IMG/VR virus record: IMGVR_UViG_3300032516_000111 | Location: 1-31,613 of that record | Source of the DNA: a virus | Reading direction: 5' to 3' (one strand) | DNA length: 31,613 nucleotides | In this document: positions 1 to 6,814 of the stretch, piece after piece | Layout of the letters: every line of letters begins with the position of its first letter | Position numbering within the stretch: the stretch's first letter is position 1 | Program-made: the position numbers and the translations under genes | Notes under the pieces: model-generated | Database searches by the model: none | Told to the model about the DNA's origin: nothing | What the model saw: only the letters and a program-made list of their open reading frames with translations

Positions 1-1
1 T

Positions 2-469
2 TATGAGTGGGAACAGACCCTTCCAACCAGACATATTTTCGCTACCGCAGGCAACCACGATTGGGTTGTGCGGATGCCGCGCCACGTCAACACACGGCTG
101 TTCATTGATGAGGCGTGGGAGCACGATGGAAAACGGTTCTATTTCACCCCCTGGGTCGCTCATTGTGGAGACTGGAATTTCCAACTAGACCGTGCCGGCC
201 GCAAGGTGCGGTTTGCTGACATTCCTGCGGGCCTCGATGTGCTCGTCGCACATAGCCCCGCGCATGGTGTGATGGATAAAGCCTACAATGGGGATGTGTG
301 TGGATGTCCTGAACTGCGCCAAATGGTGCAGATTCAAAAGCCGAAGGTGATGGTCCACGGACACATCCACGAAGGCCAGCGTTGGGGCAAGCACATGGCA
401 CTTGGTAAAACAAGTGTCTACAACGTATCCATGTGGGGTGACTGGTCACCTACCACATTCGTAATTTAA
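2..469 (+). CDS. Metallophosphoesterase, 5'-truncated by window edge
   Basis: The reading frame is open from the left edge, so the start lies outside the window; 155 residues are visible. They contain the C-terminal signatures of the calcineurin-like phosphoesterase superfamily: GNHDW near visible residue 17 (the GNHD metal-binding block), VAHSPAH in the middle and VHGHIHEG near the end (the GHxH metal-binding block). These residues hold a two-metal centre that hydrolyses phosphomono- or diesters; the substrate cannot be inferred. The N-terminal DxH block must lie upstream. A second member of the superfamily occurs at 31002-31565, but the two differ outside the motifs. A promoter and an unrelated gene follow. 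Confidence 0.85.
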   Translation, partial: YEWEQTLPTRHIFATAGNHDWVVRMPRHVNTRLFIDEAWEHDGKRFYFTPWVAHCGDWNFQLDRAGRKVRFADIPAGLDVLVAHSPAHGVMDKAYNGDVCGCPELRQMVQIQKPKVMVHGHIHEGQRWGKHMALGKTSVYNVSMWGDWSPTTFVI

Positions 470-483
470 CCAGTAAATAACTC

Positions 484-512
484 TTGACATTGTGTCTACA
501 GTTTGCTAGACT
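484..512 (+). promoter_or_regulatory. Sigma70-like promoter for the HTH gene
   Basis: TTGACA at 484-489, a 17-bp spacer and TAGACT at 507-512 preceded by TGC (extended -10). Transcription would start near 519, giving a leader of about 78 nt before the ATG at 597. The layout matches the other promoters in this window. Confidence 0.75.
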
Positions 513-596
513 TGTATACATGATTAGCGTGCATGATGAATCGGACGCCACCGTCTACGCTACAACAAACTCTGCGTCTTTGAAGGTTTCTACACT

Positions 597-950
597 ATGA
601 GCAACTCCACCTACTTCCCGCCCGTGAATGCAAAGATTCTCGCGGCACTCAAGACCGGCTACGATTTCACGGCTGACCAGCTCAAGGCCCGCTTCGGTAT
701 CGTCCGCGTCTCCGAGCGTATTTCGGAACTCCGCAAGGCGGGCTTCCCGATTTACCTCAACACCAAGGTGACGCGCAACGGCGACACCATCAAGGTGTAC
801 CGTCTCGGCACCGCCAAGCGGAGCGCCGTGGTCACGGCTGCGGTCCTCGATGAGGCCATCAAGAATGGCTCTCAGTGGGTGAACGTGTACGACATCCAGA
901 ACGCTGTCAATCAGCGTCTCTCGATGTTCGGTAGCGGCACAACCCGCTAA
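597..950 (+). CDS. Small helix-turn-helix DNA-binding protein
   Basis: This 117-residue protein has its own upstream promoter and is closed by hairpins downstream. Residues 10-50 (ILAALKTGYDFTADQLKARF, then GIVRVSERISELRKAGFPI) match the winged-helix pattern of the phage HTH_39 type: an initial helix, a TADQLKARFG turn, and a recognition helix containing RxSERISELR. The C-terminal half resembles nothing I recognise. It probably binds DNA as a regulator or accessory factor; its target is unknown. An AAGG about 10 nt before the ATG can serve as ribosome binding site. Being monocistronic, it may be regulated separately from the surrounding genes. Confidence 0.75.
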   Translation: MSNSTYFPPVNAKILAALKTGYDFTADQLKARFGIVRVSERISELRKAGFPIYLNTKVTRNGDTIKVYRLGTAKRSAVVTAAVLDEAIKNGSQWVNVYDIQNAVNQRLSMFGSGTTR

Positions 951-962
951 TCCTTTACGGGA

Positions 963-1027
963 CGGGGCACCACGCCCCGCTAAATAATGTGGAGCACAGG
1001 CTAGGGACCGCGTGGTCCCTAGTTCGT
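963..1027 (+). terminator. Two consecutive hairpins ending the HTH gene
   Basis: CGGGGC (963-968) pairs with GCCCCG (974-979). CTAGGGACC (1001-1009) pairs perfectly with GGTCCCTAG (1014-1022) around a GCGT loop and is followed by TTCGTTTAT. The second has the form of an intrinsic terminator with a weak U-tract. A CTAAATA box lies between them at 980-986. Confidence 0.6.
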
Positions 1028-1212
1028 TTATGATGAGATGTTCCCTCTAACTCCCAATGAGGCTTGCCATGTGTAGATAACCTCCCTCAATAATTTAATT
1101 GTATTCTTAATAGGTTTGCTTTTCAATGAGGCGCGGCGCGCCGTTGATACTGAAAAGCGCAAAACACGCAAGTGGACGGCCACCTGCCAGTCGGATTGGG
1201 AAAGTCACAAGA
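1028..1212 (+). other. Gene-free stretch with hairpin potential, possible small RNA
   Basis: No convincing protein is encoded between the hairpins after the HTH gene and the cREC promoter. Self-complementary pieces are visible: GTTTGC and TTTTCA (1114-1125) can pair with TGAAAA and GCAAAAC around a GGCGCGCC palindrome, and GTGG ACGG CCAC forms a small hairpin near 1170. A strong terminator follows. A small RNA ending there is possible, but I see no clear promoter for it. Confidence 0.25.
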
Positions 1213-1247
1213 GCGGAAGGTTGGTACGCACCAACTTTCCGCTTTTT
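1213..1247 (+). terminator. Strong rho-independent terminator
   Basis: A 13-bp stem (1213-1225 with 1230-1242, one G-U pair) closes a four-base ACGC loop and is followed directly by TTTTTGTGTTTTT. It lies 10 bp before the -35 box of the next promoter, insulating the cREC gene from upstream transcription. Confidence 0.9.
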
Positions 1248-1257
1248 GTGTTTTTGC

Positions 1258-1286
1258 TTGACACTCCTGATGTTCCCTGCTATACT
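1258..1286 (+). promoter_or_regulatory. Consensus promoter of the cREC gene
   Basis: TTGACA at 1258-1263, a 17-bp spacer and TATACT at 1281-1286 with TGC before the -10. The predicted start point (about 1293) coincides with the ATG at 1293, so the transcript would be leaderless or nearly so. Confidence 0.85.
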
Positions 1287-1292
1287 TGCAAT

Positions 1293-1697
1293 ATGAACAA
1301 TCTCTACATGGACGACGTGCGCATCTGTCCGTATGTCGGCTATACGACGGTCCGCACGGTTGAAGAAGCGATGGTGCTCCTGGCAACGGGAGAGGTGAAC
1401 CACTGCTCATTGGACCATGATATGGGATCGTGCGCAGACTGCCATGCCAAGGGCTTGGATGTCGGCGACATGAAGACGGCATCCACGACATTCATGCACT
1501 GGTGTCCGCATAACTTGGACGGAACGAAACTTGCGCGGTGGATCGTGGAAACGGGCAATTGGCCGCGACACAAACCAGAAGTGCATAGTGCAAACCCCGT
1601 GGGACGAGAACGAATGCGCGGGATTTTTGACCGGTATTGGCCAGAACGAACCCTCTTTTGGCCCCATCTACCAGAACGAAAGGTTGTGCTTCTGTGA
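1293..1697 (+). CDS. Cyclic-phosphate processing receiver (cREC) domain protein
   Basis: This 134-residue protein reads MNNLYMDDVR at its N-terminus, then TVRTVEEAMVLLATG, SLDHDMG (residues 39-45) and VHSANPVGRERM (97-108). These blocks match the receiver-like cREC family, predicted in the literature to act on cyclic-phosphate nucleotides or RNA ends. Acidic residues D7, D8, D41 and D43 would form the active pocket. An open frame extends upstream, but the family start and promoter place initiation at 1293. The last 15 residues look like a poorly conserved tail. The stop overlaps the next gene's GTG, implying translational coupling. Family assignment is good; biochemical role is inference. Confidence 0.75.
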   Translation: MNNLYMDDVRICPYVGYTTVRTVEEAMVLLATGEVNHCSLDHDMGSCADCHAKGLDVGDMKTASTTFMHWCPHNLDGTKLARWIVETGNWPRHKPEVHSANPVGRERMRGIFDRYWPERTLFWPHLPERKVVLL

Positions 1698-1999
1698 GTA
1701 TCACACTCAAGATTGCAAAGGCCACCCAGGGGATGCACTCAGAAAGTCTGTGTACCCATTGCCGATGGGCACAAATTGTTCGGGGTGTGCGTATGAATGA
1801 CGAGCTACAATTGTGTCATTATGCCGGTACTCGTATCGCTATGACTTCGCCCGTCACATTCTGTTCAGACTACGATGATAAGCGCACTCCACCATTACAT
1901 GAGATGGAAAAGATCGCGTGGCGTATCGTTTCTGACCGCAAAACCGCCGCCGGTTTTCTATCGCCGAAGGAATGGAAGGCCGCAGGAAACGATGACTAA
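1694..1999 (+). CDS. Small Cys-containing conserved phage protein
   Basis: Starting at GTG 1694 (GTGA overlap with the cREC stop, AAAGG about 10 nt upstream) it encodes 101 residues. Early CTHC followed by a further Cys-His (LCHY) and a later Cys before DYDDKRTP resemble a small metal-binding module; HEMEKIAWRI then forms a helix. Proteins with this CxxC...C...DYxDKR...EMExIAW layout occur in phages and bacteria without known function. Its coupling to the cREC gene suggests co-expression. A longer version from ATG 1637 would overlap cREC by 61 bp and has no better signal. Confidence 0.6.
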   Translation: MSITLKIAKATQGMHSESLCTHCRWAQIVRGVRMNDELQLCHYAGTRIAMTSPVTFCSDYDDKRTPPLHEMEKIAWRIVSDRKTAAGFLSPKEWKAAGNDD

Positions 2000-2103
2000 T
2001 CGTTTCAATTGCGGAGCTAAATAAAGTCTGAGCGCGTCCGACGACCGTGGTACTTGTCTCTCTGCACACCTCGGACATTGCCGCGATTGTTTGCGTCCCC
2101 GCA

Positions 2104-2132
2104 GGGTGCCCCATCATGGGGCACCCAATTTT
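2104..2132 (+). terminator. Rho-independent terminator
   Basis: GGGTGCCCCA (2104-2113) pairs perfectly with TGGGGCACCC (2117-2126) around a TCA loop and is followed by AATTTT. It ends the cREC unit. A CTAAATA box at 2017-2023 and otherwise featureless sequence fill the rest of the gap. Confidence 0.85.
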
Positions 2133-2146
2133 CGGACGCTATGTAT

Positions 2147-2155
2147 TGGTAGACT
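2147..2155 (+). promoter_or_regulatory. Possible extended -10 promoter for the glycosyltransferase unit
   Basis: TGG followed by TAGACT (2150-2155) matches the extended -10 of this phage's promoters and follows directly after a terminator, where a new start is needed. No good -35 box lies 17 bp upstream. Confidence 0.4.
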
Positions 2156-2178
2156 AACGTTTCATGGAGTGAGATATT

Positions 2179-3075
2179 ATGCCGAAGATCGAAATCGCGG
2201 TTTCTGAGTTGCAGAAAAGAAAGCTATTTATTGGAACCCCGATGTATGGGGGCGCGTGCTATGGGACGTATTCCAAGGCGTGCCTCGACCTCGTGTCATT
2301 GTGCATGAAGTATGGCGTCCAATGCCAGTTCTTTTATTTGTTCAATGAATCCCTCATTACCCGCGCTCGCAACTATCTGGTTGATGAGTTCCTTCGGTCG
2401 GACGCCACTCACCTCCTGTTCATTGACTCGGACATCGACTTCAATCCGATGGACGTGCTCGCCCTTCTCGCCTTCGACAAGCCAATCATCGGTGGTCCCT
2501 ATCCCAAGAAAACCATTGCCTGGGAGAAGGTCTTTGACGCCTGCAAGCTCGGCTTCGCCGAAACCAATCCAATGGAGTTGGAGAAATTCTGCGGCGACTA
2601 CGTGTTCAACGCGGTGCCTGGCACGACAGAAATCCGTATGGATGTGCCTGTCCCTGTGTTGGAAATCGGCACGGGCTTCATGATGATCCAACGGGAGGTG
2701 TTCGCGAAGTTCAAGGAAGCCTACCCAGAACTCTCGTACAAGCCCGATCACAATCGCACGGTGCACTTCGATGGATCGCGCGAAATCCACGCCTACTTTG
2801 ATACGGTCATTGACCCCAAGACCAAACGCTACCTCTCGGAAGATTACATGTTCTGTCAGTGGTGCCGCAACATTGGCATCGAACTGTTTCTCTGCCCGTG
2901 GATGAAGCTCAAGCACACGGGTACGTATATCTTCGGAGGGACGATGGAAGATTTGGCCCGACTGTCTCACGCGCAAGCGGCGTCAAACCATACGACACCG
3001 GTCGCCCGCTCGCATGAAGAAATCGTGACGAGAGACGGCCCACCGCAACCAGAGTTGGTGGGGCCAAAATCATAA
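2179..3075 (+). CDS. GT-A type glycosyltransferase
   Basis: This 298-residue protein starts after a GGAGTGAG ribosome site. FIGTPMYGG near residue 17 is a nucleotide-sugar-binding strand and loop; LLFIDSDIDF carries the DxD motif (D83, D85) that binds the metal and sugar nucleotide; GGPYPKK follows. LSEDYMFCQWCR (E221, D222) resembles the catalytic-base region and LKHTGTYIF carries the C-terminal His (H246). This matches phage family-2-like glycosyltransferases. No signal peptide or membrane segment is present, so it acts in the cytoplasm, on phage DNA, a virion protein or a host molecule; the acceptor cannot be deduced. The C-terminal 40 residues look disordered. Confidence 0.8.
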   Translation: MPKIEIAVSELQKRKLFIGTPMYGGACYGTYSKACLDLVSLCMKYGVQCQFFYLFNESLITRARNYLVDEFLRSDATHLLFIDSDIDFNPMDVLALLAFDKPIIGGPYPKKTIAWEKVFDACKLGFAETNPMELEKFCGDYVFNAVPGTTEIRMDVPVPVLEIGTGFMMIQREVFAKFKEAYPELSYKPDHNRTVHFDGSREIHAYFDTVIDPKTKRYLSEDYMFCQWCRNIGIELFLCPWMKLKHTGTYIFGGTMEDLARLSHAQAASNHTTPVARSHEEIVTRDGPPQPELVGPKS

Positions 3076-3089
3076 GAGGATAATGAGCT

Positions 3090-3716
3090 ATGAGCTATGA
3101 AGAAGATGCGACAGTGAAGAACCAACATGCAGGAAAGCCACTCAACCGCACTGCACCAGGCGTGTATGAGCAGGCGAGGGATGGTTTCTGGCAGCCGCTT
3201 CCTCTGCCCGTTGGACGAGTGGAATTTGGGCCCAGCAGTGCACCAGGAACGGTGCTCCCGCTGGATAAGGTGAAGCTGGAAACCTTGCGCGTGAACGATG
3301 ACCTCACCAAAGGTGGGGTCAAATTCGATCATGGGAAAGCCCGACTGTCCTTGATGGACCCCAAGTGGCTGCTCGAATTGATGCAAGCGCAGACGAATGA
3401 GCCAGGATTGCGCACGGATCTGATCCCTGTTTCTATGGTTGTGGCCGTCGGGCGCATTCTTACCATTGGCGCCAAGAAATATGCAGAGCGCAATTGGGAA
3501 GCAGGTATGACATGGAGCCGTGCGTATGATGCGTGCGGACGACATTTACTACAGTGGGCCGACGACACGAATGATAAAGATACGCGACTGAACCACATCT
3601 GGCACGCCGCGTGCAACCTAGCATTCTTGATTGAATGGGAACAAAGTCATCCCGAATTTGATGACCGTCCTTACGGCCCCGACAAAGGACCAGAGAATGC
3701 ACAAACCAAGCTCTAG
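3090..3716 (+). CDS. MazG-like dATP/dGTP pyrophosphohydrolase (DUF5664 type)
   Basis: The first 70 of 208 residues are poorly conserved. From GGVKFDHGKARLSLMDP the protein matches the phage family formerly called DUF5664, now linked to dGTP/dATP diphosphohydrolases: LTIGAKKYAERNWEAGMTW, then YDACGRHLLQWADD and LNHIWHAACNLAFLIEW. Acidic and His residues in these helices resemble the MazG-type metal site that splits dNTPs to dNMP and pyrophosphate. It would shape the deoxynucleotide pool. In some phages relatives belong to the 2-aminoadenine pathway, but no PurZ or DatZ is seen here. The ATG is preceded by AAGAGGA. Confidence 0.75.
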   Translation: MSYEEDATVKNQHAGKPLNRTAPGVYEQARDGFWQPLPLPVGRVEFGPSSAPGTVLPLDKVKLETLRVNDDLTKGGVKFDHGKARLSLMDPKWLLELMQAQTNEPGLRTDLIPVSMVVAVGRILTIGAKKYAERNWEAGMTWSRAYDACGRHLLQWADDTNDKDTRLNHIWHAACNLAFLIEWEQSHPEFDDRPYGPDKGPENAQTKL

Positions 3717-3915
3717 TATTATCAATGCCTCTGCCTCACCATGGCATGTGGCAGAACGCACAGGGTTGACCGTATGCCACCATTGTGGACATCCGTATGA
3801 ACTCGGGTGGAATGTAAGCACGCAACACTACCAGGGATGTCCTTGGTTAGAAGCGTATCTCAAGGAAAGTCAAGCGGTCGCCGTCGGAGACGGACCAACC
3901 ATTCTGAATGAATAG
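3697..3915 (+). CDS. Small zinc-finger-like protein
   Basis: The 72-residue product starts at ATG 3697, inside the end of the previous gene (20-nt overlap), with AAGGA seven bases upstream. VCHHCGHPY gives a CxxC knuckle, and HYQGCPW supplies His and Cys as possible further ligands. Nothing else is recognisable. The frame is open further upstream to 3631, but that start would overlap much more and has no clear ribosome site. It ends just before the promoter of the sliding-clamp gene. Confidence 0.6.
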   Translation: MHKPSSSIINASASPWHVAERTGLTVCHHCGHPYELGWNVSTQHYQGCPWLEAYLKESQAVAVGDGPTILNE

Positions 3916-3944
3916 TTGACAACCGCAGTGAAATTTGTTATTCT
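3916..3944 (+). promoter_or_regulatory. Promoter of the gp45-gp44-gp62-regA unit
   Basis: TTGACA at 3916-3921, a 17-bp spacer and TATTCT at 3939-3944 preceded by TGT. The start point would be near 3951, so the leader is about 11 nt and begins with the AAGGAG ribosome site at 3951-3956. Confidence 0.85.
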
Positions 3945-3961
3945 CGTTTGAAGGAGTTATT

Positions 3962-4687
3962 ATGTCTACAGCAGTTGCCTCATTTACGGTCGCAGATTCG
4001 GCCATTCAGATCCTCAAGAACTTTGCCGGTATCCAGAACTCAGTTCTGTTACAGCCAGGCAAGGAACAGGCGACCGTGGCGGAAGGAAAGTCGTTGTTCG
4101 CGCTCGCTACGTTGTCTGCCCCTTGGCCGCAGGAGACGGGGATTTACGACCTGAATACCTTCTTGGGTACGCTGTCGTTGTTCAACAAGCCCGCGATTAC
4201 CTTTGAGAAGAACGTCATGTCCATCAGCAGCGGTGGGTCCAAGGTGAAGTATCGCATGTCGGACCCGACCACCATCCTGACGCCCCCGCCCAATGAGCCA
4301 GGAAACAAGCTCCGCAACGACAACCTCGGTGTGGAGTTTACCCTGTCTGCATCCGCCTTGGGGCAGTTGAACAGGTCCGTGTCCGTGCTGGGCTTGCTGT
4401 CGCCAACGGGTGAAGTCGCAGTGACGGTCGCGGATGGTGTCGTCACGCTTCGTGGTCTGGACGAGAAAAATCCGTCCTCACATATGTATGAATATGTGGT
4501 GCCAGACAAGGACACGGTTGTGGTGCAACCGAATTTCGCCAAGACCATTTCGTTCAAGACGAAATTCATTGCGATGCTGCTCGCGGGCGACTACAAGATT
4601 TCTCTGTCGGACCGTAAGTATGGATTCTTCCAGAACACCACGGAACCCGTGGGCTACTATATCGTAGGATCGGGACCCACCAAGTAA
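3962..4687 (+). CDS. gp45: Sliding clamp (T4 gp45-like)
   Basis: The 241 residues are close to T4 gp45 (228) in length. The N-terminal pattern (ILKNFAGIQNSVLLQPG), a middle ITFEKNVMSISSGGSKVKYRMSDP segment and the C-terminal YKISLSDRKYGFFQN followed by YYIVG are typical of T4-type clamps. It forms a ring on DNA that tethers the polymerase; in T4 it also activates late transcription. Position confirms the call: gp44, gp62 and RegA genes follow in the T4 order. AAGGAG sits six bases from the ATG. The frame is open to 3935, but that start lies inside the promoter. Confidence 0.92.
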   Translation: MSTAVASFTVADSAIQILKNFAGIQNSVLLQPGKEQATVAEGKSLFALATLSAPWPQETGIYDLNTFLGTLSLFNKPAITFEKNVMSISSGGSKVKYRMSDPTTILTPPPNEPGNKLRNDNLGVEFTLSASALGQLNRSVSVLGLLSPTGEVAVTVADGVVTLRGLDEKNPSSHMYEYVVPDKDTVVVQPNFAKTISFKTKFIAMLLAGDYKISLSDRKYGFFQNTTEPVGYYIVGSGPTK

Positions 4688-4690
4688 CAC

Positions 4691-4783
4691 GCACCTGTAG
4701 TGTACGGCTGCACGGGCGGCCTTATAAACCGCATCGCACTAGATTAGTGTTCAGACTCGGTTCAATTCCGAGCAGGTGTACCA
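4691..4783 (+). tRNA. tRNA with long variable arm, apparent anticodon UAU
   Basis: A 93-nt gene including encoded CCA. Acceptor stem 4691-4697 pairs with 4773-4779 (first pair G-U). The D arm is 4700-4713, anticodon stem 4716-4720 with 4728-4732 (innermost pair C-A mismatched), and the loop CTTATAA gives U33 and anticodon UAU (codon AUA, Ile). The T arm is perfect: CTCGG, TTCAATT, CCGAG. The variable region is 23 nt long with its own CACT/AGTG stem, as in Leu, Ser or Tyr tRNAs and not Ile. Two bases separate the D and anticodon stems instead of one. Identity is therefore uncertain. It lies between gp45 and gp44. Confidence 0.8.
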
Positions 4784-4795
4784 AATGGAGAAACT

Positions 4796-5740
4796 ATGAT
4801 TGCGCGTGAACAGTTCGTATGGGTGGAGAAATACCGCCCGCAAACCTTGAAAGAGTGTATTCTTCCGCAGTCCGTGGAAGCAAGCCTTCAGGGGATTTTG
4901 TCGCAGCAGGATACCCCGAATCTGCTCTTGGCTGGCAAAGCAGGAACGGGAAAGACCACCGTCGCTCGGGCCATTGTGCGCGAGCTTGACGCGGAAGCCA
5001 TGGTCATCAATGCCAGCGACGAGAATGGCATCGATGTTATCCGCACGAAGATTAAGGACTTTGCGTCGTCGCTGAGCCTATCGGATCAGCGGAAGTATGT
5101 CATCCTTGACGAAGCGGATTACCTGCATCCTACGTCCACCCAGCCCGCCCTACGAGCATTCATCGAGGAGTTCTCGCATACGTGTGGATTCATCCTCACG
5201 GCCAACTTCCCGACTCGCATCATTCCGCCTCTGCATTCGCGGTGCAGCCTCGTAGATTTCAAAATACCAAAGCTGGAACGGTCGGCGGTTGCCTCTCGTT
5301 ATGCCAAACGCGCGATGGAGATTTTGACGACGGAGCATGTCACGCATGAACCGAAGATTGTGGCGAACGTGATCGCCATGTATTTTCCCGATTTCCGTCG
5401 CGTGCTCAACGAACTCCAACGATACTCAAGCACGGGTACGCTCTCTGAGGGTGTCCTTTCTCAAATTACCGACAAGGACGTGGACGAGTTATTTGCCGCA
5501 CTCAAGGCCCAAGAATTTTCTGGTGTGCGCAAGTGGGTGGCGTTGCATGATGATATGGACGATACCACATTCTATCGGATGTTGGCAGACCAGACTCCCA
5601 AGCGGGTGAAGGATAGTTCGCTTCCTGCGTTGATTGTTCAAATGGCGGACTACGGATACAGAGCCGGTCTCTGTGCAGATAAACAATTGAATGCGTTGGC
5701 ATGTCTCATCGAGATCATGCACGAGGCGGAGTGGCGGTAA
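4796..5740 (+). CDS. gp44: Clamp loader ATPase subunit (T4 gp44-like)
   Basis: This 314-residue AAA+ ATPase matches T4 gp44 (319). It opens with WVEKYRPQTL, the RFC signature, then Walker A GKAGTGKTT (47-55), Walker B VILDEAD (D105, E106) and the HSRC arginine-finger motif (S148-C150), followed by the helical C-terminal domain. With gp62 it opens the clamp and loads it at primer-template junctions using ATP. GGAG lies five bases upstream of the ATG. The stop overlaps the next start as TAATG. Confidence 0.95.
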   Translation: MIAREQFVWVEKYRPQTLKECILPQSVEASLQGILSQQDTPNLLLAGKAGTGKTTVARAIVRELDAEAMVINASDENGIDVIRTKIKDFASSLSLSDQRKYVILDEADYLHPTSTQPALRAFIEEFSHTCGFILTANFPTRIIPPLHSRCSLVDFKIPKLERSAVASRYAKRAMEILTTEHVTHEPKIVANVIAMYFPDFRRVLNELQRYSSTGTLSEGVLSQITDKDVDELFAALKAQEFSGVRKWVALHDDMDDTTFYRMLADQTPKRVKDSSLPALIVQMADYGYRAGLCADKQLNALACLIEIMHEAEWR

Positions 5741-5973
5741 TGGCATATTCAGGTGATGTGCAAAACCCCAAGGTGAGTGTGGCGCCGATTGAGCCCGCGG
5801 CCGTATGCTTTGAACTTGATGGGTCATCCTTTGTGTTGAGTGTGGCAGAAGCCGAAGATTTCATAGGCAACCTACAAGATGCGCTGGCGGACGCGGCGCG
5901 AGAGAACGATGCGCATAACATCGCGGACCGCGAACTGGAAGTCGCTCGCAAGTGGTGGCGTCTTGGCAAGTAG
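5740..5973 (+). CDS. Small protein between gp44 and gp62
   Basis: The gene starts at the TAATG overlap with gp44 (GGAG eight bases upstream) and encodes 77 residues. The N-terminal half forms short beta-like strands (VCFELDGSSFVLSVAEAEDF) and the rest is a charged helix ending in RKWWRLGK. I recognise no family. Translational coupling and placement inside the clamp-loader operon suggest co-expression with the replisome. A start at 5701 would lie inside gp44 and is less likely. Confidence 0.55.
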   Translation: MAYSGDVQNPKVSVAPIEPAAVCFELDGSSFVLSVAEAEDFIGNLQDALADAARENDAHNIADRELEVARKWWRLGK

Positions 5974-6346
5974 ACTGTTCGCGGTCATTGGGGCTATTTC
6001 TACCAGAGATGCGTCCGTGCTGGACGACGTGGATTTTGAGAAGGAATATATTCCTTTTCTCGTCAACAGAAATTTTTCGTATCATGAAGATAGTGTTCTC
6101 GCTGCCAATTGCATGAACGAACGTCCGTTTCTGGACAAGCGACTCCAAGCGGCATTTTTACTAAATACGCTTAGAAGTCGCAAACGGTTTGCGAAATGGC
6201 AGAAAAGCGAGTGCGATGAAGATGTGGTACGGATTGGAGAATATTATGGGTGCGCCTATAAGCAAGCCAAGTCCCTCCTGCCGCTTCATACACCAGAACA
6301 ATTGACAGTGATTCGGGCACGCCTCGAAAAAGGTGGTCGCCGGTAG
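5963..6346 (+). CDS. gp62: Clamp loader small subunit (T4 gp62-like)
   Basis: The conserved core reads KEYIPFLVNRNFSYHEDSVL, AANCMNERPFLDKRLQAAFL, then LRSRKRFAKWQKSE and IGEYYGCAYKQAKSLLPL, the hallmark of phage clamp-loader subunit A. It is the non-ATPase partner that completes the gp44 ring. At 127 residues from TTG 5963 it is shorter than T4 gp62 (187), as in cyanophages. The start is uncertain: TTG 5963 (GGTGG upstream, 11-nt overlap with the previous gene) fits the family N-terminus, while ATG 5909 or 5879 would add 18 or 28 unconserved residues and overlap more. Confidence 0.88.
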   Translation: MASRLFAVIGAISTRDASVLDDVDFEKEYIPFLVNRNFSYHEDSVLAANCMNERPFLDKRLQAAFLLNTLRSRKRFAKWQKSECDEDVVRIGEYYGCAYKQAKSLLPLHTPEQLTVIRARLEKGGRR

Positions 6347-6362
6347 CTGTCTGAAGGACAGC
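6346..6362 (+). promoter_or_regulatory. Hairpin over the regA ribosome binding site
   Basis: GCTGTC (6346-6351) pairs perfectly with GACAGC (6357-6362) around TGAAG. The Shine-Dalgarno AAGGA (6354-6358) lies in the loop and the first stem bases, two nucleotides from the start region of regA (ATG 6365). In T4, RegA represses its own translation at the start region; this hairpin is a plausible control site here. Confidence 0.5.
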
Positions 6363-6364
6363 CC

Positions 6365-6808
6365 ATGGTACCCGAAAATATTTCGACGCCGCCTCCGCAT
6401 GTGACGGCTGTCATTCGTGAGTGTATAGAAGTCACACTTCCTTCACCTGATGATTTTTTGAAGGTGAAAGAAACGCTCACACGTATCGGGGTCGCTTCGC
6501 GGAAAGAAAAGAAGCTGTTCCAATCATGTCACATTCTGCACAAGCAGGGACGGTACTACATTGTTCATTTCAAAGAACTTTTTCTGCTCGACGGGAAAAT
6601 GGGGCAGACGCAGTTTGATGACGCGGACAAGGGACGACGGAATACTATCGCCAATATGATTGCAGATTGGGGTTTGGTGATCCTCGTAGATGCTACTCGA
6701 TCAGCGTGCCCGACAACGCCTCCTGGTCAGATTACAGTGCTCCCCTTTCGTGAAAAGGGCGACTGGGTCTTGGTGGCGAAATACGAAATCGGTAAAAAAC
6801 GTATCTAG
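6365..6808 (+). CDS. regA: RegA translational repressor
   Basis: Of 147 residues, those after about 20 align well with T4 RegA: EVTLPSPDDFLKVKETLTRI, GVASRKEKKLFQSCHILHKQ, then GRYYIVHFKELFLLDGK, a RRNTIANMIADWGLV helix and a C-terminal WVLVAKYEIGKK strand. T4 RegA (122 residues) binds the start region of early mRNAs and blocks ribosomes. The roughly 20-residue N-terminal extension is unusual. The gene sits right after gp62, as in T4, and its ribosome site is in a hairpin. Confidence 0.93.
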   Translation: MVPENISTPPPHVTAVIRECIEVTLPSPDDFLKVKETLTRIGVASRKEKKLFQSCHILHKQGRYYIVHFKELFLLDGKMGQTQFDDADKGRRNTIANMIADWGLVILVDATRSACPTTPPGQITVLPFREKGDWVLVAKYEIGKKRI

Positions 6809-6814
6809 GTGCTT

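Noticed and set aside
3-188. 61-residue frame at the left edge
   Set aside because: It lies in another frame within the metallophosphoesterase gene, which has clear motifs.
2296-2976. 226-residue minus-strand frame
   Set aside because: Antisense to the glycosyltransferase gene, whose motifs are firmly placed.
3090-3716. Evidence for a 2-aminoadenine (Z) genome
   Set aside because: The DUF5664 protein alone is not enough; no PurZ or DatZ gene is in the window.
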